Shown: positions 8,619 through 18,108, numbered from the stretch's first letter. The stretch is 64,000 nucleotides of DNA from Roseomonas alba (GCF_019430885.1 NZ_JAHYBZ010000002.1:248001-312000); one strand, 5' to 3'. The notes: a model not told the origin generated them from the letters alone. Program-made: numbers and translations.

Positions 8619-9539
8619 GTGACGACCCAACTGCTGCTGGTGCAGGCCCTGAACGGCCTGCAACTGGGCATCCTGCTGTTCCTGGTCGCGGCGGGGCTGA
8701 CGCTGGTCTTCGGGGTGATGGACTTCATCAACCTGGCCCACGGCGTGCAGTACATGCTGGGGGCCTATCTCGGTGCCTCGCTGGCCGCCGCGACAGGGTC
8801 CTTCTGGTGGGGGCTGGTGCTGGCGCTGCCGGCGGCGCTGCTCGCCGGATTGCTGCTGGAGGTGCTGGTGTTCCGGCACCTCTATGCGCGGGACCATCTG
8901 GCGCAGGTGCTCGCGACCTTCGGGGTGATCCTGTTCCTCAATGAGGGCGTGAAGCTGGTCTGGGGCGCCGCACCGCTGCAGGTCCCGATCCCGGCGCTGT
9001 TGCAGGGTGGCGTGGAAATCATGCCCGGCCTGCAGTACCCCATCTATCGCATCGCGGTGCTGGTCGCCGGCGTCGCGACGGCCTGCGGGCTGTGGTGGCT
9101 GGTCGAGCGCACCCGCGCTGGCATGCTGGTGCGCGCGGGCGCGAGCAATGCGCCGATGGTCTCGGCCCTGGGTGTTGATATCGGGCGGCTGTTCACTCTG
9201 GTCTTCGCCTTTGGCGCGATGCTGGCGGGCTTCGCCGGCGTGCTGGCCGGGCCCATCTTCTCGGTCGAACCCGGCATGGGCGACAATGTGCTGATCCTTG
9301 CCTTCGTGGTGATCGTGATCGGCGGGATCGGGTCGATCCGCGGGGCCTTCATCGCCGCGTTGCTGGTGGGGCTGATCGACACGCTCGGCAAGTCGTTGAT
9401 GCCGGATCTGATGCGACTGTTCCTCGATGCGTCCGCGGCCCGGCAGACGGGCGCGGCGCTGGCCTCGATGCTGGTCTACATCGCCATGGCGGCGATCCTC
9501 GCCTTCCGGCCCGCCGGGCTGTTCCCGGTCCGGGCATGA
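8619..9539 (+). CDS. livH: LivH-type ABC permease
   Basis: A 306-residue inner-membrane permease of the branched-chain amino acid importer family. It starts at a GTG preceded by AGGAG at 8608-8612. The sequence has about eight hydrophobic segments and the typical LTLVFGVMDFINLAHG segment after the first helix. The conserved IGGIGSIRGAFIAALLVG segment near residue 230 is the EAA-like loop that contacts the ATPases. It overlaps the next gene by four bases (ATGA), so the two permeases are probably translationally coupled. Confidence 0.93.
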   Translation: MTTQLLLVQALNGLQLGILLFLVAAGLTLVFGVMDFINLAHGVQYMLGAYLGASLAAATGSFWWGLVLALPAALLAGLLLEVLVFRHLYARDHLAQVLATFGVILFLNEGVKLVWGAAPLQVPIPALLQGGVEIMPGLQYPIYRIAVLVAGVATACGLWWLVERTRAGMLVRAGASNAPMVSALGVDIGRLFTLVFAFGAMLAGFAGVLAGPIFSVEPGMGDNVLILAFVVIVIGGIGSIRGAFIAALLVGLIDTLGKSLMPDLMRLFLDASAARQTGAALASMLVYIAMAAILAFRPAGLFPVRA

Positions 9540-10462
9540 TGCGCGGCGTCTGGCTGCCGCTGCTGGCGTTGGCCGCGCTGGCCATAGCACCGCTGGCGGG
9601 GTTCTCGGCGTCCTATGAGATGACGCTGATGGCGCGTGCGATGATCCTCGCCATGGCGGCGGTATCGCTGTCCTTCCTGGTGGGGGGGGCAGGGCTGGTC
9701 AGCCTGGGACATGCGGCATCCGTCGGGGTCGGTGCCTATGCGGTCGCGATCCTCGACGCGAATGGCTTCACCGATGCGGCGCAGGTGCTGCCCGTCGCGA
9801 TCGGCGCCGCGGCGATCTTTGCATTGCTGACCGGGGCCATCGCGATCCGCACCTCCGGCGTGCATTTCATCATGATTACCCTGGCTTTCGGGCAGATGGC
9901 CTTCTTCACGGCGTCGTCGCTTTCGGCTTATGGGGGGGATGACGGCTACACTCTGTACTCCCGCACCGAGGTCGCCGGCGCGCGGCTGCTCGAGAACCGT
10001 CTCGCCTTCCACTACATCTGCCTGGGCCTGCTGGCGGCGAGTTGGGCGGTGGCGTCGATGCTGCTCGCATCCCGCTTCGGCCGCGTGCTGCGCGCGGCGC
10101 GCGAGAATGCCCAGCGCGCCGAGGCTGTCGGCTTCACCCCCTATCCCTATCGCTTGGTCGGTTATGGCATCGCCGGCGCGATGGCTGGCGTGGCGGGCGT
10201 ATTGCTGGTCAATGCGACGGAGTTCGTCTCTCCCGCCATGCTGTCCTGGCAGCGTTCGGGCGAGCTGCTGTTCATGGTCATCCTGGGCGGGGTGGGGCGG
10301 TTGTGGGGAGCGATCCTCGGCGCCCTGGTCTTCGTCGGGCTGGAGACCTGGCTTGCCGAGCTGACCCCGCATTGGAAGATGATCTTCGGTCCGCTGCTGG
10401 TGGTATCGGTCATCGCGCTGCGCGGCGGGCTGGCCGGGCTGGTGGCGCCGCGTCATGGCTGA
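9536..10462 (+). CDS. livM: LivM-type ABC permease
   Basis: The 308-residue second permease subunit of the importer. Features are the early LVGGAGLVSLGHAASVGVGA segment, the central ITLAFGQMAFF segment and the C-terminal ILGGVGRLWGAILGALVF loop that contacts LivG and LivF. Two adjacent ATGs begin the frame within the stop region of livH, and the 3' end overlaps livG by eight bases, as in a compact operon. Confidence 0.93.
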   Translation: MMRGVWLPLLALAALAIAPLAGFSASYEMTLMARAMILAMAAVSLSFLVGGAGLVSLGHAASVGVGAYAVAILDANGFTDAAQVLPVAIGAAAIFALLTGAIAIRTSGVHFIMITLAFGQMAFFTASSLSAYGGDDGYTLYSRTEVAGARLLENRLAFHYICLGLLAASWAVASMLLASRFGRVLRAARENAQRAEAVGFTPYPYRLVGYGIAGAMAGVAGVLLVNATEFVSPAMLSWQRSGELLFMVILGGVGRLWGAILGALVFVGLETWLAELTPHWKMIFGPLLVVSVIALRGGLAGLVAPRHG

Positions 10463-11207
10463 GTCGCTGCTCGCCCTGCGTGACCTCCGCAAGCACTACG
10501 GCGGCCTGGCCGTGACGGATGGCGTGACGCTCGACGTCCTGCCCGGCGAGATCCACGCCATCATCGGCCCGAACGGGGCGGGCAAGACGACGCTGATCCA
10601 TGAGATCACGGGCGTTGTCGCTCCGGATTCGGGGCAGGTGGTGTTCGCGGGCCGCGACGTGACGCGGCTGTCCCTGCCGCGCCGGGCGCGGGCAGGCCTC
10701 GCGCGCAGCTTCCAGATCACCAGCGTGGTGGCGGGGTTCTCGGCGCTGGAGAACGTCGCGCTGGCGGCGCAGGCGCGCGCCGGGTCGTCCTTTCGCTTCT
10801 TCCGCCCCGCCGCCAGCGAACGTGCGCTGAACGAGGCCGCGATGGCGGCTCTGTCAGAAGTGGGCCTGGCCGACCGCGCCGCTGTGCCGGCAGGCGCGTT
10901 GAGCCACGGCGAGAAGCGCGCCCTCGAGATCGCCATCGCACTCGCCACCCAGCCACGGCTGTTGCTGCTCGACGAGCCGCTGGCCGGCGCGGGACCGGAA
11001 GAGACCGAGCGCCTCATCGCCCTGCTGACCCGGCTGAAGGCCGCCTACACCATCCTGCTGGTGGAGCACGACATGCAGGCGGTCTTCGCGCTGGCCAACC
11101 GTATCTCCGTCCTCGTCTATGGCCGCGTCATCGCGACGGGGACCGTCGCCGAAATCCGTGCCAACGCCGAGGTCCGCGCCGCTTATCTGGGCGAGGACGA
11201 CGCCTGA
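10455..11207 (+). CDS. livG: LivG-type ABC ATPase
   Basis: A 250-residue cytoplasmic ATPase that drives the importer. Walker A is GPNGAGKTT (about residues 38-46), the signature region is LSHGEKRALEIA, and Walker B with the catalytic glutamate is LLLLDEPLAG. The H-loop is LVEHDM. The signature reads SHGE in place of the canonical SGGQ, which is common in this family. It overlaps livM by eight bases and shares one base with livF. Confidence 0.94.
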   Translation: MAESLLALRDLRKHYGGLAVTDGVTLDVLPGEIHAIIGPNGAGKTTLIHEITGVVAPDSGQVVFAGRDVTRLSLPRRARAGLARSFQITSVVAGFSALENVALAAQARAGSSFRFFRPAASERALNEAAMAALSEVGLADRAAVPAGALSHGEKRALEIAIALATQPRLLLLDEPLAGAGPEETERLIALLTRLKAAYTILLVEHDMQAVFALANRISVLVYGRVIATGTVAEIRANAEVRAAYLGEDDA

Positions 11208-11908
11208 TGCTGGCGGTCGACACCCTGCTCGCCGGCTATGGCGAAAGCCGCGTGCTGCACGGCGTCTCCTTCGCCATCGGGGCGGGGGAAGTGGTGACCC
11301 TGCTCGGCCGCAACGGCATGGGCAAGACGACAACGGTGCGCGCCATCATGGGGCTCATCGCGCCACAGGGCGGGCACGTGACCTTCGACGGTGAGGACAT
11401 CACGGGCCGCAGGCCCCATCGCATCGCCCGGCACGGCATCGGCCTGGTCCCTGAAGGCCGCCAGATTTTCCCGACCCTGACGGTCGAGGAAAATCTGGTC
11501 GCGACCGCCGCCAACCGTTCGGGTGGTACCCCGCGCTGGACGCTGGCCGAGACACTGGCGCTGTTCCCTCGCCTCGCGGAACGCCGCCGCAACCTCGGCG
11601 CGCGGCTGTCGGGGGGCGAGCAGCAGATGCTCGCCATCGGCCGCGCGCTGATGACCAACCCGAAGCTGCTCATCCTCGACGAAGCCACCGAGGGCCTGGC
11701 CCCCATCATCCGCGCCGAGATCTGGGCCGTGCTGGCGACGCTGCGCGCCGAGGGCCTCGCCATCCTGCTGATCGACAAGAACCTCGCCGCCATCCTCAAG
11801 CTCGCCGACCGCCATGTGGTGATCGAGAAGGGCAGGGTGGTCTGGACCGGCGCCAGCGAAGCCCTTTCCGCCGCGCCGGAAGTGCGCGACACCTATCTCC
11901 ACGTCTGA
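11207..11908 (+). CDS. livF: LivF-type ABC ATPase
   Basis: The 233-residue second ATPase of the importer. Walker A is GRNGMGKTT, the signature is LSGGEQQMLAIGRA and Walker B is LLILDEATEGLAP. The H-loop position carries Lys (LLIDKNLAA) where most ABC ATPases have His; this substitution is frequent among LivF proteins. The TGATG junction with livG implies coupled translation. A cupin gene follows on the same strand after 11 bases. Confidence 0.93.
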   Translation: MLAVDTLLAGYGESRVLHGVSFAIGAGEVVTLLGRNGMGKTTTVRAIMGLIAPQGGHVTFDGEDITGRRPHRIARHGIGLVPEGRQIFPTLTVEENLVATAANRSGGTPRWTLAETLALFPRLAERRRNLGARLSGGEQQMLAIGRALMTNPKLLILDEATEGLAPIIRAEIWAVLATLRAEGLAILLIDKNLAAILKLADRHVVIEKGRVVWTGASEALSAAPEVRDTYLHV

Positions 11909-11919
11909 GGGAGGCGAGC

Positions 11920-12363
11920 ATGACCGTATTGAGCGCAGGGGTGACCAAGGCCGGCGAGGGCCTGGACGGCATTACCTGGAACATCCTGGGCCAGACCTAC
12001 AAGCCGGTCGCCCATGGCGAGTCCTGCTTCGCCTTCGACACGCTGTTCCCCGACGGCACTTTCGTCCCCCCGCACATCCATGCCACGCAGGACGAATTCA
12101 TCCGCGTGCTGGAAGGCCGCTTCGACCTGGTGCTGGACGGTCAGGCGATGACCGCGACGGCGGGCGACCTGATCCGCATGCCGATGGGCATCATGCACGG
12201 CATCTTCAACAAGTCAGGCGCGCCGGTGCGGGCGCTGTTCTGGGTGTCGCCGGCGAGGGACCTCTTCACCCTGTTCACGCGCATCCACAATGTGGCGGAC
12301 CCGGCCGAGGTGGTGCGGATCGCGGCGGAGCATGAGGTGGAGTTCCTGCCACCGCCCGGCTGA
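11920..12363 (+). CDS. Cupin-domain protein
   Basis: A 147-residue single-domain cupin. Motif 1 is visible as PPHIHATQDEFIRVLEG (His, His, Gln/Glu metal ligands) and motif 2 as GDLIRMPMGIMHGIFN. It begins 11 bases after livF with ribosome site GGGAGG, so it is probably the last gene of the transporter operon. Small cupins act as metal-dependent dioxygenases, isomerases or ligand-sensing proteins. Its position suggests that it handles the imported compound, but this is inference only. Confidence 0.85.
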   Translation: MTVLSAGVTKAGEGLDGITWNILGQTYKPVAHGESCFAFDTLFPDGTFVPPHIHATQDEFIRVLEGRFDLVLDGQAMTATAGDLIRMPMGIMHGIFNKSGAPVRALFWVSPARDLFTLFTRIHNVADPAEVVRIAAEHEVEFLPPPG

Positions 12364-12367
12364 TGGG

Positions 12368-12638
12368 AATTGGAGGGGCTCTGCCCCTCCAAACCACCTC
12401 GCCAAATGATGAATCATTTGGAAAGCCGGATACCTGGCATCGGGCAGCAGCGACCGCCAGCGCCCCGTAACGCGCTTCCGGCGCAAATGCGGGTCCCGGC
12501 ATCCATTCTGCCGGCGGAGGACGGCGCCAAGCGGAGGTCTCCAACGGCCTTCGCCGTTGCGAATGCCCATCGACGCTGCGGAGCAACGCCAGACCTGTGA
12601 CGGGGAGAGGTCTGGAGAGGGGCAAAGCCCCTCTCCAA
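12368..12638. repeat. Composite palindromic repeat, copy 4 (stem-swapped)
   Basis: Lies between the convergent cupin and phoB genes. Left arm: hairpin B at 12370-12392 (10-bp arms, TCT loop) and hairpin A at 12412-12431, here CCAAATGAT paired with ATCATTTGG. The boundary GATACCTGGCATCGGGC follows. The centre has GGCGCAAATGCGGGTCCCGG. The right arm has hairpin A as CAACGGC/GCCGTTG at 12542-12559 and hairpin B at 12613-12637 (11-bp arms, AAA loop). Both A hairpins differ in sequence from other copies yet remain paired. Confidence 0.8.
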
Positions 12639-12645
12639 TGCGCGT

Positions 12646-13362
12646 TCAGTGGTCTTCCGCGTCCAGCGCGTATCCGGCCGACCGCACGGTGCGGATCAGG
12701 TCCGCCTCGTGGTCCCCGTTGATCGCCTTGCGCAGCCGGCGGATATGCACGTCGACCGTGCGCGGCTCGACATGGATGTCGCGCCCCCACACCGCGTCCA
12801 GAAGCTGCTCGCGGGTGAAGACCCGGCCCGGATGCTGCAGGAAGAACTCCAGCAGCCGGTACTCCGTCGGGCCCAGGTGCAGCGCGCGCCCGTCGCGGCT
12901 CACGCGATGCGCGTCCTGGTCCATGGTCAGGTCGCGATAGGTCAGCGTCCCCTTCGCCGCGGCGCCGCCGGACCGTCGCAGCAGCGCCCGGATGCGGGCC
13001 AGCAGCGAGTCCATCACGAAGGGCTTCGCGATGTAGTCGTCCGCGCCGGTATCGAGCGCGCGCACCGCATCCTGATCCTCGGTGCGCGCGGTCACCATGA
13101 TGATCGGCAGATCCCGCGTTCCGGGGCGGCGGCGGAGCTGGCGGCACACCTCGATGCCCGACAGCGCCGGCAGCATCCAGTCGAGCAGCACGAGGTCGGG
13201 TCGCGCCTCGGAGACGCGCAGCAGCGCCTCCTGGCCATCGGCCGCCTCATCCACCTTGAAGCCTTGCTTCTCAAGGTTGTAGCGCAGCAATGTCATCAGC
13301 GGCGCCTCGTCCTCGACCACCAGGATGGTGGGCTTGGCGAGGGTGGAATAGGCCTCGGCCAT
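12646..13362 (-). CDS. phoB: Phosphate regulon response regulator PhoB
   Basis: A 238-residue OmpR/PhoB-type response regulator. The N-terminal receiver domain has acidic residues Glu17 and Asp18, phospho-acceptor Asp61 in LLDWMLP, and the conserved Lys in the IAKPF segment. The C-terminal winged helix includes VDVHIRRLRKAI. It activates Pho regulon promoters when phosphorylated. It is the last gene of pstSCAB-phoU-phoB, 16 bases after phoU. The frame extends upstream into phoU; the start at 13362 (MAEAYSTLAKPTILVVED) matches family length. No phoR kinase gene is present in the cluster. Confidence 0.95.
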   Translation of the reverse strand: MAEAYSTLAKPTILVVEDEAPLMTLLRYNLEKQGFKVDEAADGQEALLRVSEARPDLVLLDWMLPALSGIEVCRQLRRRPGTRDLPIIMVTARTEDQDAVRALDTGADDYIAKPFVMDSLLARIRALLRRSGGAAAKGTLTYRDLTMDQDAHRVSRDGRALHLGPTEYRLLEFFLQHPGRVFTREQLLDAVWGRDIHVEPRTVDVHIRRLRKAINGDHEADLIRTVRSAGYALDAEDH

Positions 13363-13378
13363 GGGCGCTCCCTCGGGG

Positions 13379-14095
13379 TTATTCGCCGGCCGGCCTGACC
13401 ACCGCGAAGGCCGACTGATCGGCCTTCGGACGTTCGTCAGGCAGGCTGTCACCGCGCACCGCGTAGTAGATGCGTTCGGCGATATTGGTCGTGTGATCGC
13501 CGATCCGCTCCAGATTCTTCGCGATGAACAGCATATGGGTCGCCGCGGTGATGTTGCGCGGGTCTTCCATCATGAAGGTCAGCAGCTCGCGGAAGATGCC
13601 GTTGTAGATGGCGTCCACCGGCTCGTCGGCTTCCCACACGCGTCGGGCGGCCTCCGCGTCGTTGTTCACAAGGGCGTCCATGGCGGCCTTCAGGTTCTCC
13701 TGAACCAGATGTGCCATCCGCTCGAAGCCGTTGAGGCTGCCGATGGAGGTCTGGGACGCCAGTACGATCGACCGCTTCGCGCCGTTGGCGGCATAGTCGC
13801 CAATGCGTTCCAGGTCGTTCGACGCCTTCATGGCCGCGATGATGACGCGCAGATCGGCGGCCATGGGCTGCCGCAGGGCAAGCAGCTTCACGCAGAAGGC
13901 CTCGATCTCGCGTTCCAGCGCGTCGATCTGGACGTCGCGCTGCACCACCTCGGCGGCGAGTTCGGTGTCGCGACGCACCAGCGCGCGGGTCGCATCCGCC
14001 ACCTGGCGCTCGGCGAGGCCGCCCATGCGCGCGGTCATGTCGCGCAGCTTGCGGAGATCCTCGTCGTAGCTGCGGACGATATGTTCAGTGGGCAT
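13379..14095 (-). CDS. phoU: Phosphate transport regulator PhoU
   Basis: A 238-residue helical protein made of two PhoU repeats. The acidic metal-binding patterns are visible in the first repeat (ERIGDYAANGAKR) and the second (NLERIGDHTTNIAERIYY), both carrying the E-R-I-G-D signature. PhoU connects the Pst transporter to the PhoR kinase and restrains uptake and signalling under phosphate excess. It follows pstB by 19 bases. Confidence 0.96.
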   Translation of the reverse strand: MPTEHIVRSYDEDLRKLRDMTARMGGLAERQVADATRALVRRDTELAAEVVQRDVQIDALEREIEAFCVKLLALRQPMAADLRVIIAAMKASNDLERIGDYAANGAKRSIVLASQTSIGSLNGFERMAHLVQENLKAAMDALVNNDAEAARRVWEADEPVDAIYNGIFRELLTFMMEDPRNITAATHMLFIAKNLERIGDHTTNIAERIYYAVRGDSLPDERPKADQSAFAVVRPAGE

Positions 14096-14114
14096 GTCCG
14101 TGTCCTCTCTCCGG

Positions 14115-14954
14115 TCAGCCGAAGCGACCGGTGATGTATTCCTGGGTCTTGGCGTGCTTCGGCGCGGTGAACATCTGCGCCGCCGGCGCCACCTCGATCA
14201 GCTCGCCGAGGTAGAAGAAGGCGACCTGGTCGGCGCAGCGCGCCGCCTGCTGCATGTTGTGCGTGACGATCACGATGGTGAAGTCGCGCTTCAGCTCGTC
14301 GATCAGCTCCTCGATCTTCAGGGTCGAGATCGGGTCGAGTGCGGAGGTCGGCTCGTCGAACAGGATGACTTCCGGGCGCACCGCGATGGTGCGCGCGATG
14401 CACAGGCGCTGCTGCTGGCCGCCCGAGAGGCCGAGGGCGGAGGCATCAAGCCGGTCCTTCACCTCGTCCCAGATCGCCGCGCGGGACAGCGCCCATTCGA
14501 TGCGTTCATCCATCTGGGCGCGGGACAGCTTCTCATGGAGGCGGATGCCGAAGGCGATGTTCTCGTAGATCGTCATCGGGAAGGGGGTCGGCTTCTGGAA
14601 CACCATGCCGATCTTGGCGCGCAGCGCGTTGAGATCGGTGTCGTGGCCGACGATGTTCATGCCGTCGATCATCGCCTCGCCGGTCGCGCGCTGGCCGGGG
14701 TACAGGGAGTACATCCGGTTCAGCACCCGCAGCAGGGTCGACTTGCCGCAGCCCGACGGCCCGATCATGCCGGTGACCTGGCGTTCGGGGATGTTGAAGT
14801 CGATGCTCTTCAGGGCGCGGTTGTCACCGTAGAAGAAATCGAGGTTCTTGATGGCGATGCGCGGCGGATTCAGCGCGACCTCGGAGCGCGCCTGGACGCC
14901 CCCGAAGCTCTGGTTGCCGGTCTCGGTGGTGCCGGTCTCGGTCGTGCTCGACAT
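14115..14954 (-). CDS. pstB: Phosphate ABC transporter ATPase PstB
   Basis: A 279-residue ATPase of the high-affinity phosphate importer. It has Walker [10 protein letters not shown], signature [13 protein letters not shown], Walker [14 protein letters not shown] and H-loop VTHNM. A Thr/Glu/Ser-rich N-terminal extension of about 30 residues precedes the ATPase domain. The frame extends further upstream but overlaps pstA there; the start at 14954 lies 17 bases after pstA and was chosen for spacing and family length. Confidence 0.96.
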   Translation of the reverse strand: MSSTTETGTTETGNQSFGGVQARSEVALNPPRIAIKNLDFFYGDNRALKSIDFNIPERQVTGMIGPSGCGKSTLLRVLNRMYSLYPGQRATGEAMIDGMNIVGHDTDLNALRAKIGMVFQKPTPFPMTIYENIAFGIRLHEKLSRAQMDERIEWALSRAAIWDEVKDRLDASALGLSGGQQQRLCIARTIAVRPEVILFDEPTSALDPISTLKIEELIDELKRDFTIVIVTHNMQQAARCADQVAFFYLGELIEVAPAAQMFTAPKHAKTQEYITGRFG

Positions 14955-14971
14955 GGGGTTCTTCCTTGCGC

Positions 14972-15865
14972 TCACTTGCGGCCGCGCAGCAGGGTGCGCG
15001 CCAGGACGTTGAGGCTGAGCACGCCGAGCGTGATCAGCAGGGCGCCGGCCCAGGCCAGCGCGATCCAATCCTCGAAGGGCGAACCTGCCATCGAGTAGAT
15101 GGTGATGGGCAGGCTCGCCATCGGCTTGGTCAGGTCGATCGACCAGGCATTGTTGCCGAGCGAGGTGAAGAGCAGCGGCGCCGTCTCGCCGGCCACGCGG
15201 GCGATGGCGAGCAGGATGCCGGTGATGATGCCCGACAGCGCCGACTTCCAGCAGATGAAGACGATCATCTTCCACTTGGGCGAGCCGAGGCCGATCACCG
15301 CCTCGCGCAGGGTATTCGGGATCAGGGTCAGCATGTCCTCGGTGGTGCGGACCACCACCGGGATGACGATGACCGCGAGTGCGACCACGCCGGCCCAGCC
15401 CGAGAAGCCGCCGAAGGGCAGCACGAGGATCTGGTAGACGAACAGACCGATCAGGATCGAGGGCGCGGAGAGCAGGATGTCGGAGACGAAGCGGACCAGG
15501 TCCCCGAACTTCGACCCGCGGGCGTATTCGGCGAGGTAGGTGCCGACCAGCATGCCGATCGGCGTGCCGATCAGTGTGCCGAGCGAGGCCTGGATCAGGC
15601 TGCCCACGATGGCGTTGAGCAGGCCGCCCTCGGAGCCCGGCGGCGCGGTCACCTGGGTGAAGACCCGCAGGTTCATCGCCTCGAACCCGCGATAGGTCAG
15701 GGTGATCAGGATCGAGGCGAGGAAGGCGAGGCCGACCAGCGTCGCGCCGACGCAGAGCGAGCGGATGATGATGTCGACCCGCTTGCGGCGGCGGCCGAGC
15801 GCGGCCGCGACCTCCGGGTCCTTGCGCGGGCCGGGCACGGCCCCGGCGGAGAGGGAGATGCTCAT
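14972..15865 (-). CDS. pstA: Phosphate ABC transporter permease PstA
   Basis: A 297-residue inner-membrane permease with about six transmembrane segments and the binding-protein-dependent transport loop [16 protein letters not shown]. The C-terminal [14 protein letters not shown] segment is typical of PstA. It lies four bases after pstC and forms the channel with it. Confidence 0.95.
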   Translation of the reverse strand: MSISLSAGAVPGPRKDPEVAAALGRRRKRVDIIIRSLCVGATLVGLAFLASILITLTYRGFEAMNLRVFTQVTAPPGSEGGLLNAIVGSLIQASLGTLIGTPIGMLVGTYLAEYARGSKFGDLVRFVSDILLSAPSILIGLFVYQILVLPFGGFSGWAGVVALAVIVIPVVVRTTEDMLTLIPNTLREAVIGLGSPKWKMIVFICWKSALSGIITGILLAIARVAGETAPLLFTSLGNNAWSIDLTKPMASLPITIYSMAGSPFEDWIALAWAGALLITLGVLSLNVLARTLLRGRK

Positions 15866-15869
15866 CGGG

Positions 15870-16838
15870 TCAGGCCTTCAGCCGCGAGCGCAGCAGGTAG
15901 CGCGAGGTTGCCAGGACGATGAAGGACAGCACGAAGAGGATGAAGCCGAGGGCCAGCAGCGAGGCGAGCTTGAGGCTGCCGGTCTCGCTCTCGCCGAATT
16001 CCAGCGCGACGAGGGAGGCGATGGTGTTGCCAGGCCCGAACAGGCTGGTCGTGATGCGGTTCGCATTGCCGATGACGAAGGTGACCGCCATCGTCTCGCC
16101 GAGGGCGCGGCCGAGGCCGAGCATGATGCCGCCGACCACCGAGACGCGAGTGTAGGGCAGCACCACGCCCTTCATCACTTCCCAGGTTGTCGCGCCGAGG
16201 CCGTAGGAGCTTTCCTTGTAGACCGGCGGCACCTGCAGGAAGACGTCGCGCATGGTCGCCGCGATGAAGGGCAGGATCATGATCGCGAGGATGAAGGCCG
16301 CGGTGAAGATGCCCGTGCCGAAGGGCGCGCCCTGGAACAGGAAGCCGATCAGCGGCAGCGCCCCGAAATTGTCGATGATCCAGGGCTGCAGATGTGCCGC
16401 GAAGGCCGGCGCGATCACGAAGAAGCCCCACATGCCATAGATGATCGACGGCACAGCGGCGAGCAGCTCGATGGCCGTGCCGACCGGGCCGCGCAGCCAG
16501 GCGGGCGCGAGCTCCGTCAGGTAGAAGGCGACGCCGAAGGCGAGCGGCACGGCGAACAGGATGGCGAGCACCGCGGTCACGATGGTGCCGTAGATCGACA
16601 CGCCGGCGCCGAAGACCTCCTGCACCGGATCCCACTCGGTGGACCACAGGAACGGGAGCCCAAAGGCGCGAAACGCCGGCAGGCCGGCGATGAACAATTC
16701 GACGATGATGGCGCCGAGCAGCGCCAGGACGAGAATGCCTGAGCCCCTGCAGGCCCATTCGAAGATCGTGTCGCCCAGATTGCCGCCGCTGCGCGCGGCG
16801 GCAGGCACTGGGGTTGCGGCGGTGGCTGCCTGGCTCAC
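15870..16838 (-). CDS. pstC: Phosphate ABC transporter permease PstC
   Basis: A 322-residue permease partner of PstA. It has an N-terminal helix after a cytoplasmic lead of about 25 residues, the loop [20 protein letters not shown] and the [16 protein letters not shown] segment typical of PstC. The gene begins 63 bases after pstS in the minus-strand operon; the gap holds a GC-rich inverted repeat that could adjust pstS versus pstC expression. Confidence 0.95.
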   Translation of the reverse strand: MSQAATAATPVPAAARSGGNLGDTIFEWACRGSGILVLALLGAIIVELFIAGLPAFRAFGLPFLWSTEWDPVQEVFGAGVSIYGTIVTAVLAILFAVPLAFGVAFYLTELAPAWLRGPVGTAIELLAAVPSIIYGMWGFFVIAPAFAAHLQPWIIDNFGALPLIGFLFQGAPFGTGIFTAAFILAIMILPFIAATMRDVFLQVPPVYKESSYGLGATTWEVMKGVVLPYTRVSVVGGIMLGLGRALGETMAVTFVIGNANRITTSLFGPGNTIASLVALEFGESETGSLKLASLLALGFILFVLSFIVLATSRYLLRSRLKA

Positions 16839-16901
16839 GTCATCTGCCCGTCTGGAGGAAAGGGAAGGGGCCTGGCCCTGCGGCCAGACCCCCGATCAGC
16901 T

Positions 16902-17918
16902 TCAGGCGCCGAACTGGGTCGCCCAGGCGGCGCGGATCGCCGTCTTGGTCGCCTCGGGCAGAGGAATGTATTCGAGCTCGCGCGCCATCGCGTCGCCGTT
17001 GCTGTAGGCCCAGTCGAAGAACTTGCGGACATTGGCGTTGCGCGCCGCATCCGACGGGTTCTTCGGCAGCAGGATGAAGGTCGGCGAGACGATAGGCCAG
17101 GACGTCGCGCCAGCCTGGTCGATGATGTTCGCCGCGAAGCCCGGCACGTTCCAGTCCGCGTTGGAGGCAGCGGCGAGGAAGTTTTCCATGGTCGGCTTCA
17201 CGAAGTTGCCGGCCTTGTTGCGCAGCTGCGTCGTGATCAGGTTGTTGCGCGTCGCATAGGCGTTCTCGACATAGCCAATGCCGCCGCGCGTGTTGCGCAC
17301 GCCACCGGCCACACCCTCATTGCCGCGGGCGCCGTTGCCGGCCGACCAGCGCACCGAAGTCGCCGCACCGACCTTGTCCTTCCATTCGGCGGACGTCGCC
17401 GAGAGGTAGGAGGTGAAGATGAAGGTCGTGCCCGACCCGTCCGCGCGATAGACCGGGGCGATCGCCAGCGCCGGGAGGGTCAAGCCGCGGTTCATCTCGG
17501 CGATGCGGGCGTCGTTCCAGCGGTTGATCTTGCCGAGGTAGATGTCGGCGATGATCTCGCCGGTCAGCTTGAGCTGGTCGACCTCGACGCCCGGGATGTT
17601 CACGATCGGCACGACCGAGCCCATCACCGAGGGGAACTGCATCAGGCTCGCCTCGTTTAGCTGAGCCTCGGTCAGCGGCGCGTCGGTGGCGCCGAAATCG
17701 ACCGTGCGGTTCTTGATCTGGTTGATGCCGGCACCCGAGCCGACCGACTGGTAGTTGAGCTGGATGCCGACCGCGCTGCGGGCAGCCTCGGCCCACTTCT
17801 GGTAGATCGGGTTCGGAAAGGACGCGCCGGCGCCCGTGATCTGTGCGCCCTGGGCGCGAGCGGCGAGGGGAAGGGTCAGCGCCGCACCGGCGCCGAGAAG
17901 GATGGTCCGCCTGTTCAC
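16902..17918 (-). CDS. pstS: Phosphate-binding protein PstS
   Basis: A 338-residue periplasmic phosphate receptor. The N-terminus MNRRTILLGAGAALTLPLAA ending in ARAQ is a signal peptide. Phosphate-binding segments are GAGASFPNPIYQKW, the SVGSGAGINQI loop and FGATDAPL. It is the first gene of the pst-pho operon. The long 5' region carries a candidate Pho box about 100 bases upstream of the start codon. Confidence 0.96.
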   Translation of the reverse strand: MNRRTILLGAGAALTLPLAARAQGAQITGAGASFPNPIYQKWAEAARSAVGIQLNYQSVGSGAGINQIKNRTVDFGATDAPLTEAQLNEASLMQFPSVMGSVVPIVNIPGVEVDQLKLTGEIIADIYLGKINRWNDARIAEMNRGLTLPALAIAPVYRADGSGTTFIFTSYLSATSAEWKDKVGAATSVRWSAGNGARGNEGVAGGVRNTRGGIGYVENAYATRNNLITTQLRNKAGNFVKPTMENFLAAASNADWNVPGFAANIIDQAGATSWPIVSPTFILLPKNPSDAARNANVRKFFDWAYSNGDAMARELEYIPLPEATKTAIRAAWATQFGA

Positions 17919-18015
17919 AGGGACTTCTCCATGTCAGTTGCACGGGCAACCGCCGATCGCGGGTGCCGACGCCCGGGCTTCTAGGCTGGCCGAAAGACCT
18001 CCCGATTGCAGTTGT

Positions 18016-18033
18016 GTGAAGGTTCGATGACAG
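18016..18033 (-). promoter_or_regulatory. Candidate Pho box upstream of pstS
   Basis: On the minus strand this site reads CTGTCATCGAACCTTCAC. PhoB boxes consist of two 7-bp CTGTCAT-like repeats separated by four bases. The first repeat here is a perfect match and the second (CCTTCAC) matches at four of seven positions. A further TGTC-rich stretch lies immediately upstream. The position about 100 bases before pstS and the presence of phoB in the operon support autoregulation by PhoB. Only the motif is seen; binding is inferred. Confidence 0.55.
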
Positions 18034-18077
18034 GAAGGGAGACAAGTGTGTCACTCATCCCTGCTCTGCGGTGCGCG

Positions 18078-18101
18078 CGGGCGGGGCTGTGACCCCACCC
18101 G
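18078..18101 (-). terminator. Hairpin after the 18109-18894 gene
   Basis: On the minus strand CGGGTGGGG and CCCCGCCCG pair across a six-base loop, with one G-U pair that exists only in minus-strand RNA. It begins eight bases after the stop codon of the enoyl-CoA hydratase. There is no U-run, so it may work as a stabilising 3' hairpin or Rho-assisted terminator that insulates the pstS promoter. Confidence 0.45.
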
Positions 18102-18108
18102 CTGGAAC

